Assembly (NCBI RefSeq): GCF_002201475.1
Contig: NZ_CP021422.1
Span: 62,001 to 126,000 of the forward strand
Source of the DNA: Acutalibacter muris
GTDB lineage: Bacteria > Bacillota > Clostridia > Oscillospirales > Acutalibacteraceae
DNA length: 64,000 bases
Reading direction: 5' to 3'
In this document: positions 1 to 7,239 of the stretch, in pieces
How the letters are laid out: each line of letters starts with the position of its first letter
Position numbering within the stretch: the stretch's first letter is position 1
The notes under the pieces: generated by a model
Seen by the model: the letters and a program-made list of their open reading frames with translations, nothing else
Told to the model about the DNA's origin: nothing
Database searches by the model: none
Program-made: the position numbers and the translations under genes

Positions 1-237
1 ATAGCCGAGGAGAAGGGCGGCGCCCTTATAGGCAGGACCCTTCTGGTGCTTGTAGAGGGCTATGACCGCTACGCAGAGTGCTGGTTTGGCCGCTCCTATA
101 TGGACGCGCCGGACGTGGACGGAAGGGTATTCTTCACCATTGAGGGAAAGCGCCCCACTCTCGGGAGCTTTGTGCAGGTAAAGGTAGAGGACTGCATGGA
201 CGGCGACCTTATGGGCTCTTTGGAGATGAACGTCTAA
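1..237 (+). CDS. rimO: RimO C-terminus (ribosomal protein S12 methylthiotransferase), partial at 5' end
   Basis: The frame is already open at base 1 and ends at TAA 235-237, so only the last 78 residues are present. They form the TRAM RNA-binding domain that closes RimO: the segment GYDRYAECWFGRS (fragment residues 20-32) followed by DAPDVDG and VFF is characteristic of RimO rather than MiaB. RimO is a radical-SAM enzyme that methylthiolates an aspartate of ribosomal protein S12; the radical-SAM core lies outside the window. The next gene, pgsA, starts 20 bp downstream on the same strand. RimO followed by pgsA is a familiar order in Firmicutes. Confidence 0.9.
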   Translation: MAEEKGGALIGRTLLVLVEGYDRYAECWFGRSYMDAPDVDGRVFFTIEGKRPTLGSFVQVKVEDCMDGDLMGSLEMNV

Positions 238-256
238 ACTGAAAGGAGACGGCGGC

Positions 257-829
257 ATGAAAATGAACCTTCCCAACAAGCTGACCCTGTTAAGGTGCGC
301 CATGGTGCCCTTCTTCATGGTGTTCGCGGCCCTTACCAGGTTTGGAACCCCGGAGTTTAGCCGGGTCTACAGCCTTATCGCCGGGGTGATTTTTGCCCTG
401 GCAAGCATAACCGACCTGTTGGACGGTAAGATAGCCCGGAAGTACCACCTTGAGACGGACTTCGGCAAATTTGCAGACCCTCTGGCGGACAAGATGCTCA
501 CCACCGCTGCGTTCATCTATATGGTGGTGGACGGTGTATGCAGCCCCATAGTCTTGGCTCTGACCCTCTTCAGGGAGTTCGCCGTGGCGGGCATACGCAT
601 GGTGGCCGCCTCAAAAAGCCGGGTGATAGCGGCAAATATGTGGGGCAAGGTGAAGACCGTGCTTCAAATGTCCACTATACTTATATATTATACTCTTACG
701 GCTATTGCCAGCGGCTCTGACGCTATGGCAGTCTCCCTGATAACCCAGGTGCTCTGCTGGGCGGTGGCTGTGGTGACGGTGATATCCGGGGTCATCTATA
801 TCAAGGACAACATTGAGGCAATCAAATAG
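257..829 (+). CDS. pgsA: CDP-diacylglycerol-glycerol-3-phosphate 3-phosphatidyltransferase
   Basis: This 190-residue integral membrane enzyme makes phosphatidylglycerophosphate from CDP-diacylglycerol and glycerol-3-phosphate, the committed step to phosphatidylglycerol and cardiolipin. The full CDP-alcohol phosphotransferase signature is present with correct spacing: D53, D56-G57, A60-R61, G70, D74 and D78. Several hydrophobic segments surround it, and the length is normal for PgsA. The start is supported by AAAGGAG about 8 bases upstream. It follows rimO closely and probably shares its transcript. PgsA is preferred over phosphatidylserine synthase because of the N-terminal NLPNKLTLLR motif and the size. 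Confidence 0.94.
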   Translation: MKMNLPNKLTLLRCAMVPFFMVFAALTRFGTPEFSRVYSLIAGVIFALASITDLLDGKIARKYHLETDFGKFADPLADKMLTTAAFIYMVVDGVCSPIVLALTLFREFAVAGIRMVAASKSRVIAANMWGKVKTVLQMSTILIYYTLTAIASGSDAMAVSLITQVLCWAVAVVTVISGVIYIKDNIEAIK

Positions 830-855
830 GCAGCCGTTTTATGTTGGTAGAGGAA

Positions 856-912
856 TGTGGAAAACTCAGTGGAAAATGTTGATAACCCTTTATTTTACCG
901 GCTTTATCCAGG
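856..912. promoter_or_regulatory. Cluster of DnaA-box-like 9-mers
   Basis: Four motifs close to the DnaA box TTATCCACA lie in 57 bp: TTTTCCACA (reverse, 856-864), TTTTCCACT (reverse, 868-876), TTATCAACA (reverse, 877-885) and TTATCCAGG (forward, 904-912). Three are almost adjacent and on one strand. No dnaA or dnaN gene is nearby, so this is more likely a regulatory DnaA-binding cluster than an origin. Confidence 0.35.
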
Positions 913-942
913 TTGAAAACCGATTTAGACCCCAAATATTAT
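913..942 (+). promoter_or_regulatory. Promoter for the DUF6062-glycosylase pair
   Basis: TTGAAA at 913-918 and TATTAT at 937-942 are separated by 18 bp, a good sigma-A match just before the gene at 997. The DnaA-box-like cluster abuts its upstream edge. Confidence 0.5.
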
Positions 943-996
943 GTAAATGTGGTGAATATATTTCCATTCTATGAACTCATATGAGGAGGTCACATA

Positions 997-1704
997 ATGC
1001 GAGAGGACATATGTTCAATTCCCGTAAACGAAGTGTTCGAGCCCAAGGACGGCTGTCCCTTCTGCCGGATGCGCGATATGCTGGAGGACCGCATGGCTAC
1101 CTATATCACGGGCGCTGCCATGATGGAGCCCGATGTGCGAATAGAGACCAACCGGCTGGGCTTCTGCTCTGAGCACTTTAACCAGATACTTGCCCGGGGC
1201 AGCAGGCTTTCCGTGGCCCTTATTTTGGAAAGCCTTTTGGCCGAGGTAAAGGGGCAGGTATTCCCCGAGGGCAAGGCAGTTCCCAAAACGATAGCCGCCG
1301 CCGTACACAGCCGGGAGGATAACTGCTTTATCTGCGCCAATATCAAGGACAGTATGCGCCACCTTTTGGAGAGCACCCTGGCCCTATGGCAGAACGAGCA
1401 GGAGTTTAGGGACTTGTACGCTGCCCAACAATATATCTGTCTGCCCCACTATGGGCTGGTGATGGCGGCGGCGGGGAAGATGCCCAAGAAGAATTTTGTG
1501 CCCTTCGAGGCCGAGACCACCCGCCTTGCGAAGGCCTATCTTGAGGAGCTCAGCGGCGACGTGACCCACTTCTGCCGTATGTTTGATTACCGCAACGCCG
1601 GCGGCGACTGGGGTAATTCCAAGGACGCCATAGAACGGGCTATGACCTGGCTCACCTCTCGGGCCCCCACTGCCCAACAGGACTCCGGGGAGAAGAACCG
1701 ATGA
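997..1704 (+). CDS. DUF6062 family protein
   Basis: A 235-residue soluble protein that I recognise as the DUF6062 family of Clostridia; function is not known. It carries paired-cysteine motifs: CPFC at residues 20-23 and CFIC near 109-112, plus single cysteines in SEHF- and LPHYG-type contexts, which suggests two zinc-binding half-sites. There is no signal peptide or membrane segment. The start has the RBS GAGGAGG upstream. Its 3' end overlaps the DNA glycosylase start by 4 bp (ATGA), so the two are translationally coupled; whether DUF6062 has a DNA-repair link is only inference from that coupling. Confidence 0.7.
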   Translation: MREDICSIPVNEVFEPKDGCPFCRMRDMLEDRMATYITGAAMMEPDVRIETNRLGFCSEHFNQILARGSRLSVALILESLLAEVKGQVFPEGKAVPKTIAAAVHSREDNCFICANIKDSMRHLLESTLALWQNEQEFRDLYAAQQYICLPHYGLVMAAAGKMPKKNFVPFEAETTRLAKAYLEELSGDVTHFCRMFDYRNAGGDWGNSKDAIERAMTWLTSRAPTAQQDSGEKNR

Positions 1705-2519
1705 GCGGCGTACAGATACCGGCGGAGTTTGACCTGCCCCAGACCCTGGACTGCGGTCAGGCTTTCCGCTGGAGGCCGACCCCGGAGGATTCTGAAACCT
1801 GGTGCGGCGCGGCCTATGGGAGATATCTGACCCTGCGGAGGGTGGGGAACCAGTTGGAGCTGGACTGTTCCCAGGGGGATATGGACGGCGTTTGGCGCGC
1901 CTATTTCGACCTTTCCGAGGACTATGCCCGGATCCGAGGGGAGCTCTCCGACCTGAGCCCTGTGCTCAAGGAGGCCGCGGAGTTTGCCCCTGGCATACGC
2001 ATACTGCGCCAGGAGCCCTGGGAGGCACTGTGCTCGTTTATCATGTCTCAGAACAACAATATCAGTCGTATCAAGGGCCTGGTAAACAACTTCTGCCGTA
2101 TGTTCGGCGGGAAGATACCCGGCACGGATATGCGCTCCTTCCCTGGGCCGGAGACTGTGGCGGCATTGTCGTTAGAGGACCTGGAGCCCCTTCGCTCCGG
2201 CTACCGCGCGCCCTACATACTGGACGCGGCCAGAAAGGTCGTGGAGGGTGAGATTGATCTTCAGCGTATCGTGCGCGAGCCCACCGGGTATGGCCGGGAG
2301 GAATTGCGAAAGATAAAGGGAGTGGGCCCAAAGGTGGCGGAATGTGCGCTTCTATATGGATTTCATAAAACTGAGTGTTTTCCCATGGACGTGTGGATGA
2401 AGCGGGCCATGGCCCAGCTGCTGCCAGGGATGGCCCCGGAGGATTTTGGCCCCAATGCAGGGCTTGCGCAGCAGTATATATTCCACTACAGCCGGAGGCA
2501 CCCGGAGCTGTTCCTGTGA
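1701..2519 (+). CDS. ogg: OGG1-type 8-oxoguanine DNA glycosylase/AP lyase
   Basis: This 272-residue HhH-GPD superfamily protein excises oxidised guanine from DNA. The N-terminal part has the OGG_N layout (DLPQTLDCGQAFRW, residues 11-24). The glycosylase core includes SQNNNISRIK near 116-125, and the helix-hairpin-helix GVGPKVAEC places the catalytic lysine at K211, with the paired aspartate at D230 in FPMDVWM. Length and domain order match bacterial OGG1-like glycosylases. It overlaps the DUF6062 gene by 4 bp and ends just before a strong terminator. AlkA-type 3-methyladenine glycosylase is less likely because AlkA lacks the catalytic lysine. Confidence 0.85.
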   Translation: MSGVQIPAEFDLPQTLDCGQAFRWRPTPEDSETWCGAAYGRYLTLRRVGNQLELDCSQGDMDGVWRAYFDLSEDYARIRGELSDLSPVLKEAAEFAPGIRILRQEPWEALCSFIMSQNNNISRIKGLVNNFCRMFGGKIPGTDMRSFPGPETVAALSLEDLEPLRSGYRAPYILDAARKVVEGEIDLQRIVREPTGYGREELRKIKGVGPKVAECALLYGFHKTECFPMDVWMKRAMAQLLPGMAPEDFGPNAGLAQQYIFHYSRRHPELFL

Positions 2520-2525
2520 AAGTTT

Positions 2526-2554
2526 AACCCCCGAGGTAACTCGGGGGTTATTTT
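2526..2554 (+). terminator. Rho-independent terminator after the glycosylase gene
   Basis: A 9-bp stem, AACCCCCGA (2526-2534) with TCGGGGGTT (2541-2549), has a six-base loop and is followed by ATTTTG. Confidence 0.85.
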
Positions 2555-2607
2555 GTGAAGTATATTTATGGCCTTCGTGCGCACAGGGCGCGCACTACGG
2601 CAAGACC

Positions 2608-2648
2608 GTGGGGCTCTGCCCCACACCCTGCCGCCTTTGAAAAGGCGG
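2608..2648. repeat. Pair of GC-rich hairpins between convergent genes (REP-like)
   Basis: GTGGGGC/GCCCCAC (2608-2624) and CCGCCTT/AAGGCGG (2631-2648) form two adjacent hairpins in the convergent ogg-pnp interval. A T-run follows on the plus strand. The look is of an intergenic palindromic repeat that doubles as a terminator; only one copy is seen here. Confidence 0.4.
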
Positions 2649-2670
2649 GCGAAACTTTTTCCTTAGCTTT

Positions 2671-4863
2671 TTATCTGCGGTCGTGGTCCCTTCTGGGCGG
2701 CCTGCGGTCATGGTCATGGTCGCGTCTGGGCGGCCTGTCCGCGCTGATATCGTTCTCGGGCACCGCGCCGTCCAAGTCGATAAGCGCGTCCCTTCTGGAT
2801 AGGTTCAGCCGGCCCTTATCATCTATCTCCAGTACCTTTACCTTTACCACGTCGCCCACGTTCACCACGTCCGTAACCTTCTCTGTGCGCCGGATATCCA
2901 GCCTTGAGATATGCACAAGGCCCTCTTTGCCCGGGGCTATCTCCACAAAGGCGCCGAAGTCCATCAGCCTTGTGACCCGGCCGTTATAGTAGCTGCCCGG
3001 TTCCGGGTCGTTGACGATGGTGTCCACAATGTCCATGGCCCGGCGGCACTTCTCAAGGTCAATGCCGGTGATGAACACATGGCCGTCCTCCTCCACGTCC
3101 ATGGTGATCTCGCACTCGGCGCAGATCTTCTGTATGACTTTGCCGCCTGTGCCGATGACCTCTCGGATTTTGTCGACGGGTATCTGCATAGAAAGCATCT
3201 TAGGCGCATAGGGCGACAGCTCGGGCCGCACCTCTGGTATGGCCTTGAGCATTATCTCGTCTATGATATAGTTCCTGGCCTTATGGGTCTTCTCCAGGGC
3301 CTCCTTCACCATCTCAGGCAGCAGGCCGGATATCTTCAGGTCCATCTGTATGGCGGTTATGCCCTTCTTGGTGCCGCCCACCTTAAAGTCCATGTCCCCG
3401 AAGAAGTCCTCAACCCCCTGGATGTCCACCATGGTCATCCAGCGGTCCCCCTCGGTGATAAGGCCGCAGGAGATACCCGCCACAGGGGCCTTGATGGGCA
3501 CGCCCGCGTCCATCAAGGCCAGGGTCGAGCCGCAGATGGAGGCCTGTGACGTTGAGCCGTTGGAGCTGAGCACCTCGGACACCAGTCGGAGGGTATAGGG
3601 GAACTCGTCCATCCCCGGCACCACTGGTACCAGAGCCCGCTCTGCGAGAGCTCCGTGGCCTATCTCACGCCGTCCCGGGCCTCGACTGGGCCGGGTCTCG
3701 CCCACGGAGTAGGAGGGGAAATTATAGTGATGGATATAGCGCTTGCTCTCCTCCTCGTCTATGCCGTCCAGAAGCTGGTTGTCCCTTATGGAGCCCAAAG
3801 TCGCCACGGTGAGCACCTGGGTTTGGCCCCTTGTGAACATACCGGAGCCGTGGGTCCTGGGCAGCAGTCCGACCTCTGCCGCCAGGGGCCGCATCTCGTC
3901 CATGCCGCGGCCGTCCACCCGCTTCTGCTCGTCTAAAAGCCAGCGGCGCACCACGTACTTCTGGGTCTTATACATGCACTCGTCTATCTTCGCCTCCTGC
4001 TCCGGGTACTCCGGGTCAAAGCGTTCGTGCACTTTCTCGTATATGGGGCGCAGCCTTGCGTCCCTTATGGTCTTGTCGTCGGTGTCCATGGCGGCGCGCA
4101 CGTCGTCCTCGGCAAAGGCCTTGATGGCCTCGAACATCTCCGGCTCGGGCTCGTTGCTGGGGTACTCGAACTTCTCCTTGCCTATCTCAGCCTGTATGCC
4201 CTTTATAAACTCCAGAATATGCTGGTTCGCCTCGTGTCCGGCCATAATGCCGTTGTACATATCCTCGTCGGAGACTTCATTGGCCCCGGCCTCTATCATG
4301 GCTATACGCTCGGTGGTGGAGGCGACTGTCACCGCCATCTGGGAAAGCTTGCGCTGCTCAGCGTCGGGGTTGATGATGAACTGGCCGTCGATAAGCCCCA
4401 CAGACACGCCGGATATGGGCCCGCTCCAGGGGATATCTGAAATGGTCAGGGCGATGGAGGTGCCCACCAGGGCGGCGATCTCCGGGGAACAGTCCTGGTC
4501 TACGGACATGACGGTGCAGACGATAGCAACGTCGTTGCGCATATCCTTGGGGAACAGGGGGCGTATGGGCCTGTCTATCATGCGGCATACCAGAGTGGCC
4601 TTCTCGCTGGGGCGGCCCTCCCTTTTGAGGAACGAGCCCGGTATCTTGCCCACGGAGTAGAGTTTTTCCTCGAAGTCCACTGAAAGTGGGAAGAAGTCGA
4701 TGCCGTCACGGGGCTTCGCGGAGGCGGTGGCGGCCACGTGCACGACGGTGTCGCCATATCGCACCAGGCACTCACCGTTTGCAAGCTGGGCCATCTTGCC
4801 GGTCTCTATCACCAGGGGGCGCCCGGCAAAGTCGGTCTCATAGCGTTTAAAGTTCTCAAACAT
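2671..4863 (-). CDS. pnp: Polyribonucleotide nucleotidyltransferase (PNPase)
   Basis: A 730-residue phosphorolytic 3'-5' exoribonuclease, central to mRNA decay. Two RNase PH-like halves fill residues 1-540, a KH domain with the GTGGK loop sits near residue 570, and an S1 domain spans about 622-693 (GRVTRLMDFGAFVEI, then EGLVHISRL). The last ~37 residues are an Arg/Asp/His-rich tail with repeated RPPRRDHDHD-type units, a low-complexity extension that varies among species. The start has an RBS in the CT-rich segment just upstream on the coding strand. It lies downstream of rpsO, the conserved rpsO-pnp arrangement, with hairpins in the intergenic leader. Confidence 0.96.
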   Translation of the reverse strand: MFENFKRYETDFAGRPLVIETGKMAQLANGECLVRYGDTVVHVAATASAKPRDGIDFFPLSVDFEEKLYSVGKIPGSFLKREGRPSEKATLVCRMIDRPIRPLFPKDMRNDVAIVCTVMSVDQDCSPEIAALVGTSIALTISDIPWSGPISGVSVGLIDGQFIINPDAEQRKLSQMAVTVASTTERIAMIEAGANEVSDEDMYNGIMAGHEANQHILEFIKGIQAEIGKEKFEYPSNEPEPEMFEAIKAFAEDDVRAAMDTDDKTIRDARLRPIYEKVHERFDPEYPEQEAKIDECMYKTQKYVVRRWLLDEQKRVDGRGMDEMRPLAAEVGLLPRTHGSGMFTRGQTQVLTVATLGSIRDNQLLDGIDEEESKRYIHHYNFPSYSVGETRPSRGPGRREIGHGALAERALVPVVPGMDEFPYTLRLVSEVLSSNGSTSQASICGSTLALMDAGVPIKAPVAGISCGLITEGDRWMTMVDIQGVEDFFGDMDFKVGGTKKGITAIQMDLKISGLLPEMVKEALEKTHKARNYIIDEIMLKAIPEVRPELSPYAPKMLSMQIPVDKIREVIGTGGKVIQKICAECEITMDVEEDGHVFITGIDLEKCRRAMDIVDTIVNDPEPGSYYNGRVTRLMDFGAFVEIAPGKEGLVHISRLDIRRTEKVTDVVNVGDVVKVKVLEIDDKGRLNLSRRDALIDLDGAVPENDISADRPPRRDHDHDRRPPRRDHDRR

Positions 4864-4916
4864 AATTTACCCTTTCTCCCCTTCTCTCAAATAAAGGGGC
4901 AGTTTCTTTTTGCCGC

Positions 4917-4986
4917 GGCCCTGTTTGACAAACAGGCCCTCCGCCGCAGCGGGGAGTCTGTTTGTAAAACAGGTGCCTGGCGGCAC
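4917..4986 (-). promoter_or_regulatory. Hairpin-rich leader between rpsO and pnp
   Basis: The 213-bp gap contains two related dyads, CTGTTTGACAAACAG (4921-4935) and CTGTTTGTAAAACAG (4958-4972), and a third hairpin GTGCC/GGCAC (4973-4986). In E. coli a stem-loop ahead of pnp is cut by RNase III for autoregulation; a similar processing role here is inference. None has a clear minus-strand T-run, so read-through from rpsO is likely. Confidence 0.4.
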
Positions 4987-5076
4987 TTTTTTATCCCTGA
5001 TATGAACGAACAACGGCGGCAAAGCCCGAGAGCCCGCCGCCGCCCCCGCTCAAAGTTCAGGACAGATGTCGCGTTC

Positions 5077-5340
5077 TTATTTACGGATGCCCAGTTCGGC
5101 GATGATGCTGCGGTAGCGCTCGATATCTATCTTGATGAGATAGTTCAGAAGGCTCCTGCGCTGGCCGACCATCTTCAACAGGCCCCGGCGGGAGTGGTGG
5201 TCCTTCTGGTTCGAGCGCAGGTGCTCGGTAAGGTCGTTTATACGCTTTGTGAGCACGGCAATCTGTACCTCGGGGGAGCCGGTGTCGCCCTCGTGCCGGG
5301 CGTACTTCTGGATAATTTCGGTCTTCTCTGCTTTGGTCAT
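5077..5340 (-). CDS. rpsO: 30S ribosomal protein S15
   Basis: An 87-residue small-subunit protein that binds 16S rRNA early in assembly. The sequence [20 protein letters not shown] and the later [18 protein letters not shown] are textbook S15. The start at 5340 was chosen because it gives the normal family length and has AAGGTGAT just upstream; the longer open frame adds 34 non-family residues. It precedes pnp on the same strand and has its own promoter about 100 bp upstream. Confidence 0.97.
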   Translation of the reverse strand: MTKAEKTEIIQKYARHEGDTGSPEVQIAVLTKRINDLTEHLRSNQKDHHSRRGLLKMVGQRRSLLNYLIKIDIERYRSIIAELGIRK

Positions 5341-5439
5341 TTCTATCACCTTTTCTACAATTATTCGCCCCACCCACAGGCTACGGCGGCCCAGCCAATG
5401 GCTGCGGCAGGTGAAGCCGGTATCCGAGGGAAGGGTACT
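5341..5439 (-). promoter_or_regulatory. rpsO 5' leader, possible S15 autoregulatory RNA
   Basis: About 99 nt separate the inferred transcription start (near 5439) from the rpsO start. The leader is GC-rich and contains a CAGCC-ATT-GGCTG hairpin near the middle. S15 represses its own translation in several phyla through non-homologous leaders; a match to a known class could not be tested by eye. Confidence 0.35.
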
Positions 5440-5445
5440 CATGAT

Positions 5446-5474
5446 ATTTTAGCACACTCTACCGGGTTTGTAAA
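5446..5474 (-). promoter_or_regulatory. rpsO promoter
   Basis: On the minus strand TTTACA (5474-5469) and TAAAAT (5451-5446) are 17 bp apart, a strong sigma-A match upstream of rpsO. Confidence 0.65.
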
Positions 5475-5505
5475 GCCTGACTTTTGGGGCTTTAGAAAAA
5501 TATTC

Positions 5506-6276
5506 TCAGGCGGTCTTTACCTCCTCCATATCCAGCCGCGCCCGCCCGTCCTTCGGGTTCAGGAGCACCAGCCGGCCGCTTAGCCAGGCGTATTCTGGCA
5601 GCCGGGACATGAGGTTTCTCAGCATACATATCAGCAGGGGGTGCAGCGCCCGGTCCTGGGGGCTGTTCATCACATAGCTGCGCCGGAGCTTCTTCTCAAG
5701 CTCCTCCCGGTGCCGCTCTATTTCCGGCAGAGCCAGCTCCAGTGGCATTTCCGAAAGGCAGAGCCAGAAGTACCAGAGGGGGAACCAGGGGCGCTTTTTA
5801 TCGTCCGCGTGGCGGTTATAGTTCTCTATGCGGCCTTTTATCCACTCCCTGTCCTCCGGCGCGGCGGCACAGAGAAAGCGCAGAACTATCAAAGATGCGT
5901 CGAAGCACTCGCCCACGCCGTCGTCCTCCCAGCCGAAGCAGGTGGACCTCAGGCGCTCCAGGGTCGCGTCCCGCATAAAGACCACCCGGGGGTCCTCCGG
6001 GGCCAGCAAACACAGCACCCGCAGTATCTCCAGTTCGTACATGTTCCCGGCCAGTATCTTTGTCTTTGGTATCTGGGCCATAAGGCTTTGGAGCTTCACG
6101 CCCTGCGGGGGAATGTAGAATACCGGATACATCGCGCGGCTGCCTGTGGGCATGGCGGGGTCCGTCTCCGCCGCCTCAAGCAGCTCTCCCACGATAGCCT
6201 CACGCTCATTTTCAGCAATATTTTCACCCTTTATCATCCGATAGTTTGTCTCTATAGCGGTGCGGTATGCGCTCAT
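5506..6276 (-). CDS. Conserved hypothetical protein, alpha-helical
   Basis: A 256-residue soluble protein I do not recognise. It has no signal peptide or membrane span, is rich in predicted helices with many Leu/Glu/Arg residues, and contains a Trp-rich patch (PWFPLWYFWLCLSE) in the second half. The start at 6276 is preferred over one 14 codons upstream because AAGGAGGAAATAATT precedes it ideally. That RBS sits at the end of the upstream GyrI-like gene, so the pair is probably cotranscribed. The repeated helical, APED-containing segments around residues 90-150 hint at an ARM/HEAT-like solenoid, which is inference. Confidence 0.6.
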   Translation of the reverse strand: MSAYRTAIETNYRMIKGENIAENEREAIVGELLEAAETDPAMPTGSRAMYPVFYIPPQGVKLQSLMAQIPKTKILAGNMYELEILRVLCLLAPEDPRVVFMRDATLERLRSTCFGWEDDGVGECFDASLIVLRFLCAAAPEDREWIKGRIENYNRHADDKKRPWFPLWYFWLCLSEMPLELALPEIERHREELEKKLRRSYVMNSPQDRALHPLLICMLRNLMSRLPEYAWLSGRLVLLNPKDGRARLDMEEVKTA

Positions 6277-6278
6277 AA

Positions 6279-6911
6279 TTATTTCCTCCTTATGGGGTGC
6301 CGTATAACTGTCCTCCACTTCTCCGGCGAAGTCTTGCGCGGGTCGCTGAGATATATCTCATGGTGCCGCCTATCGCCCGCCATATCGTTCTCATAGCCGT
6401 TTTCGTCTATGTAAGCGTCCATGCGTGCCACCGGCTCCGGCTCGCTGTCATAGGACCCCAGATGGAGCATCTGCACGCATACCCCCTCGTCCAGGGCCAG
6501 CAGATACGCCTGGGAGCAGTCCAGCTTTTTCTTCTTCTCAGCGGCACTAACGGCCCAGGCGAAGTCCTCCTCCCGCACAAAATCCGGCAGCCGTATCGCC
6601 GAGGTCCAGAGGAGAGAGGACTTGTCGCTGTAGTCAAAACCCTTGACTCCCGGCTGCACCCAAAAGCCCTCAAGGGGCGGCACCACGTACTCGTAAAAGC
6701 CGGGTATTTTATAGTCTGTCTTATAGCTCATCTTAAGCGTGTAAGAGACTGCGTACAGCACCTCCAGTGCCCGCTTGTACTCGCCGCCCTCCTCGTTGGG
6801 GTCGCCCCGGCCGTCCACAGCGACGAAATTCATGGGCGGAACTGTGACTATTTCGGGCGTTTTCGGGGGCAAATAGAGCCGTTTTTGTTCCTTTTTGAAG
6901 TCAAATGGCAT
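6279..6911 (-). CDS. GyrI-like small-molecule-binding domain protein
   Basis: A 210-residue stand-alone GyrI-like (SOUL/effector-binding fold) protein. The opening residues MPFDFKKEQKRLYLPPKTPE and the motif FVAVDGRGDPNE match this subfamily, as do KTDYKIPGFYEYVVPPLEG and the C-terminal HHEIYLSDPRKTSPEKW. Family members bind xenobiotics or act as hydrolases; the ligand here is unknown. There is no DNA-binding domain. It is followed after 2 bp by the helical unknown gene and preceded by a decayed acetyltransferase, all within the uvrA downstream run. Confidence 0.82.
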   Translation of the reverse strand: MPFDFKKEQKRLYLPPKTPEIVTVPPMNFVAVDGRGDPNEEGGEYKRALEVLYAVSYTLKMSYKTDYKIPGFYEYVVPPLEGFWVQPGVKGFDYSDKSSLLWTSAIRLPDFVREEDFAWAVSAAEKKKKLDCSQAYLLALDEGVCVQMLHLGSYDSEPEPVARMDAYIDENGYENDMAGDRRHHEIYLSDPRKTSPEKWRTVIRHPIRRK

Positions 6912-6929
6912 AAGATATTCTCCTCTAGT

Positions 6930-7228
6930 TTAGCCTGGCGGCGGCCAGGAATATTGCAGCCCGTAAGTACGGCTGTTCTGTGTTCCCAAAAGATAATTGA
7001 ACCCCTCCTGAGACACTATTTTAAACCCGCACTTTTCATGGGTTTTCAGCGAAGCTTCATTATTTTTATGCACACAATCACAGAGCTTATATGGGCCGTC
7101 CTCCTTACGGCATCTGCCCGCGGCATTTCATGGTAGAATTCCATCGCGTTTTCTTTATTACTCTCCTGGTATATATCCATAAGCTGCCTTTGGTCAATGG
7201 CGTCAAAGACCGTTATTCTGCGCAGCAT
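6930..7228 (-). pseudogene. GNAT family N-acetyltransferase remnant (internal deletion and frameshift)
   Basis: The first ~45 codons (MLRRITVFDAIDQRQLMDIY, from ATG 7228 behind AAGGGAGG) look like the N-terminus of a clostridial GNAT protein. After about residue 50 the family sequence resumes in another frame as VHKNNEASLKTHEKCGFKIV and ends at TAA 6932-6930. The two pieces total about 95 residues where intact relatives, from memory, have about 170. The central acetyl-CoA-binding region is missing. It is therefore a deletion plus frameshift derivative. It sits directly behind uvrA. Confidence 0.75.
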
Positions 7229-7239
7229 AGAGCCTCCCT

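Noticed and set aside
856..912. Chromosomal replication origin
   Set aside because: No dnaA, dnaN or AT-rich unwinding element is nearby, and the boxes are imperfect.
2608..2648. Insertion sequence ends or attachment site
   Set aside because: Short adjacent hairpins only, with no transposase, direct repeats or integrase nearby.
2911..4660. Several open frames on the plus strand
   Set aside because: All are shadows of pnp on the minus strand, with low-complexity His/Gly/Leu or Ser-rich products.
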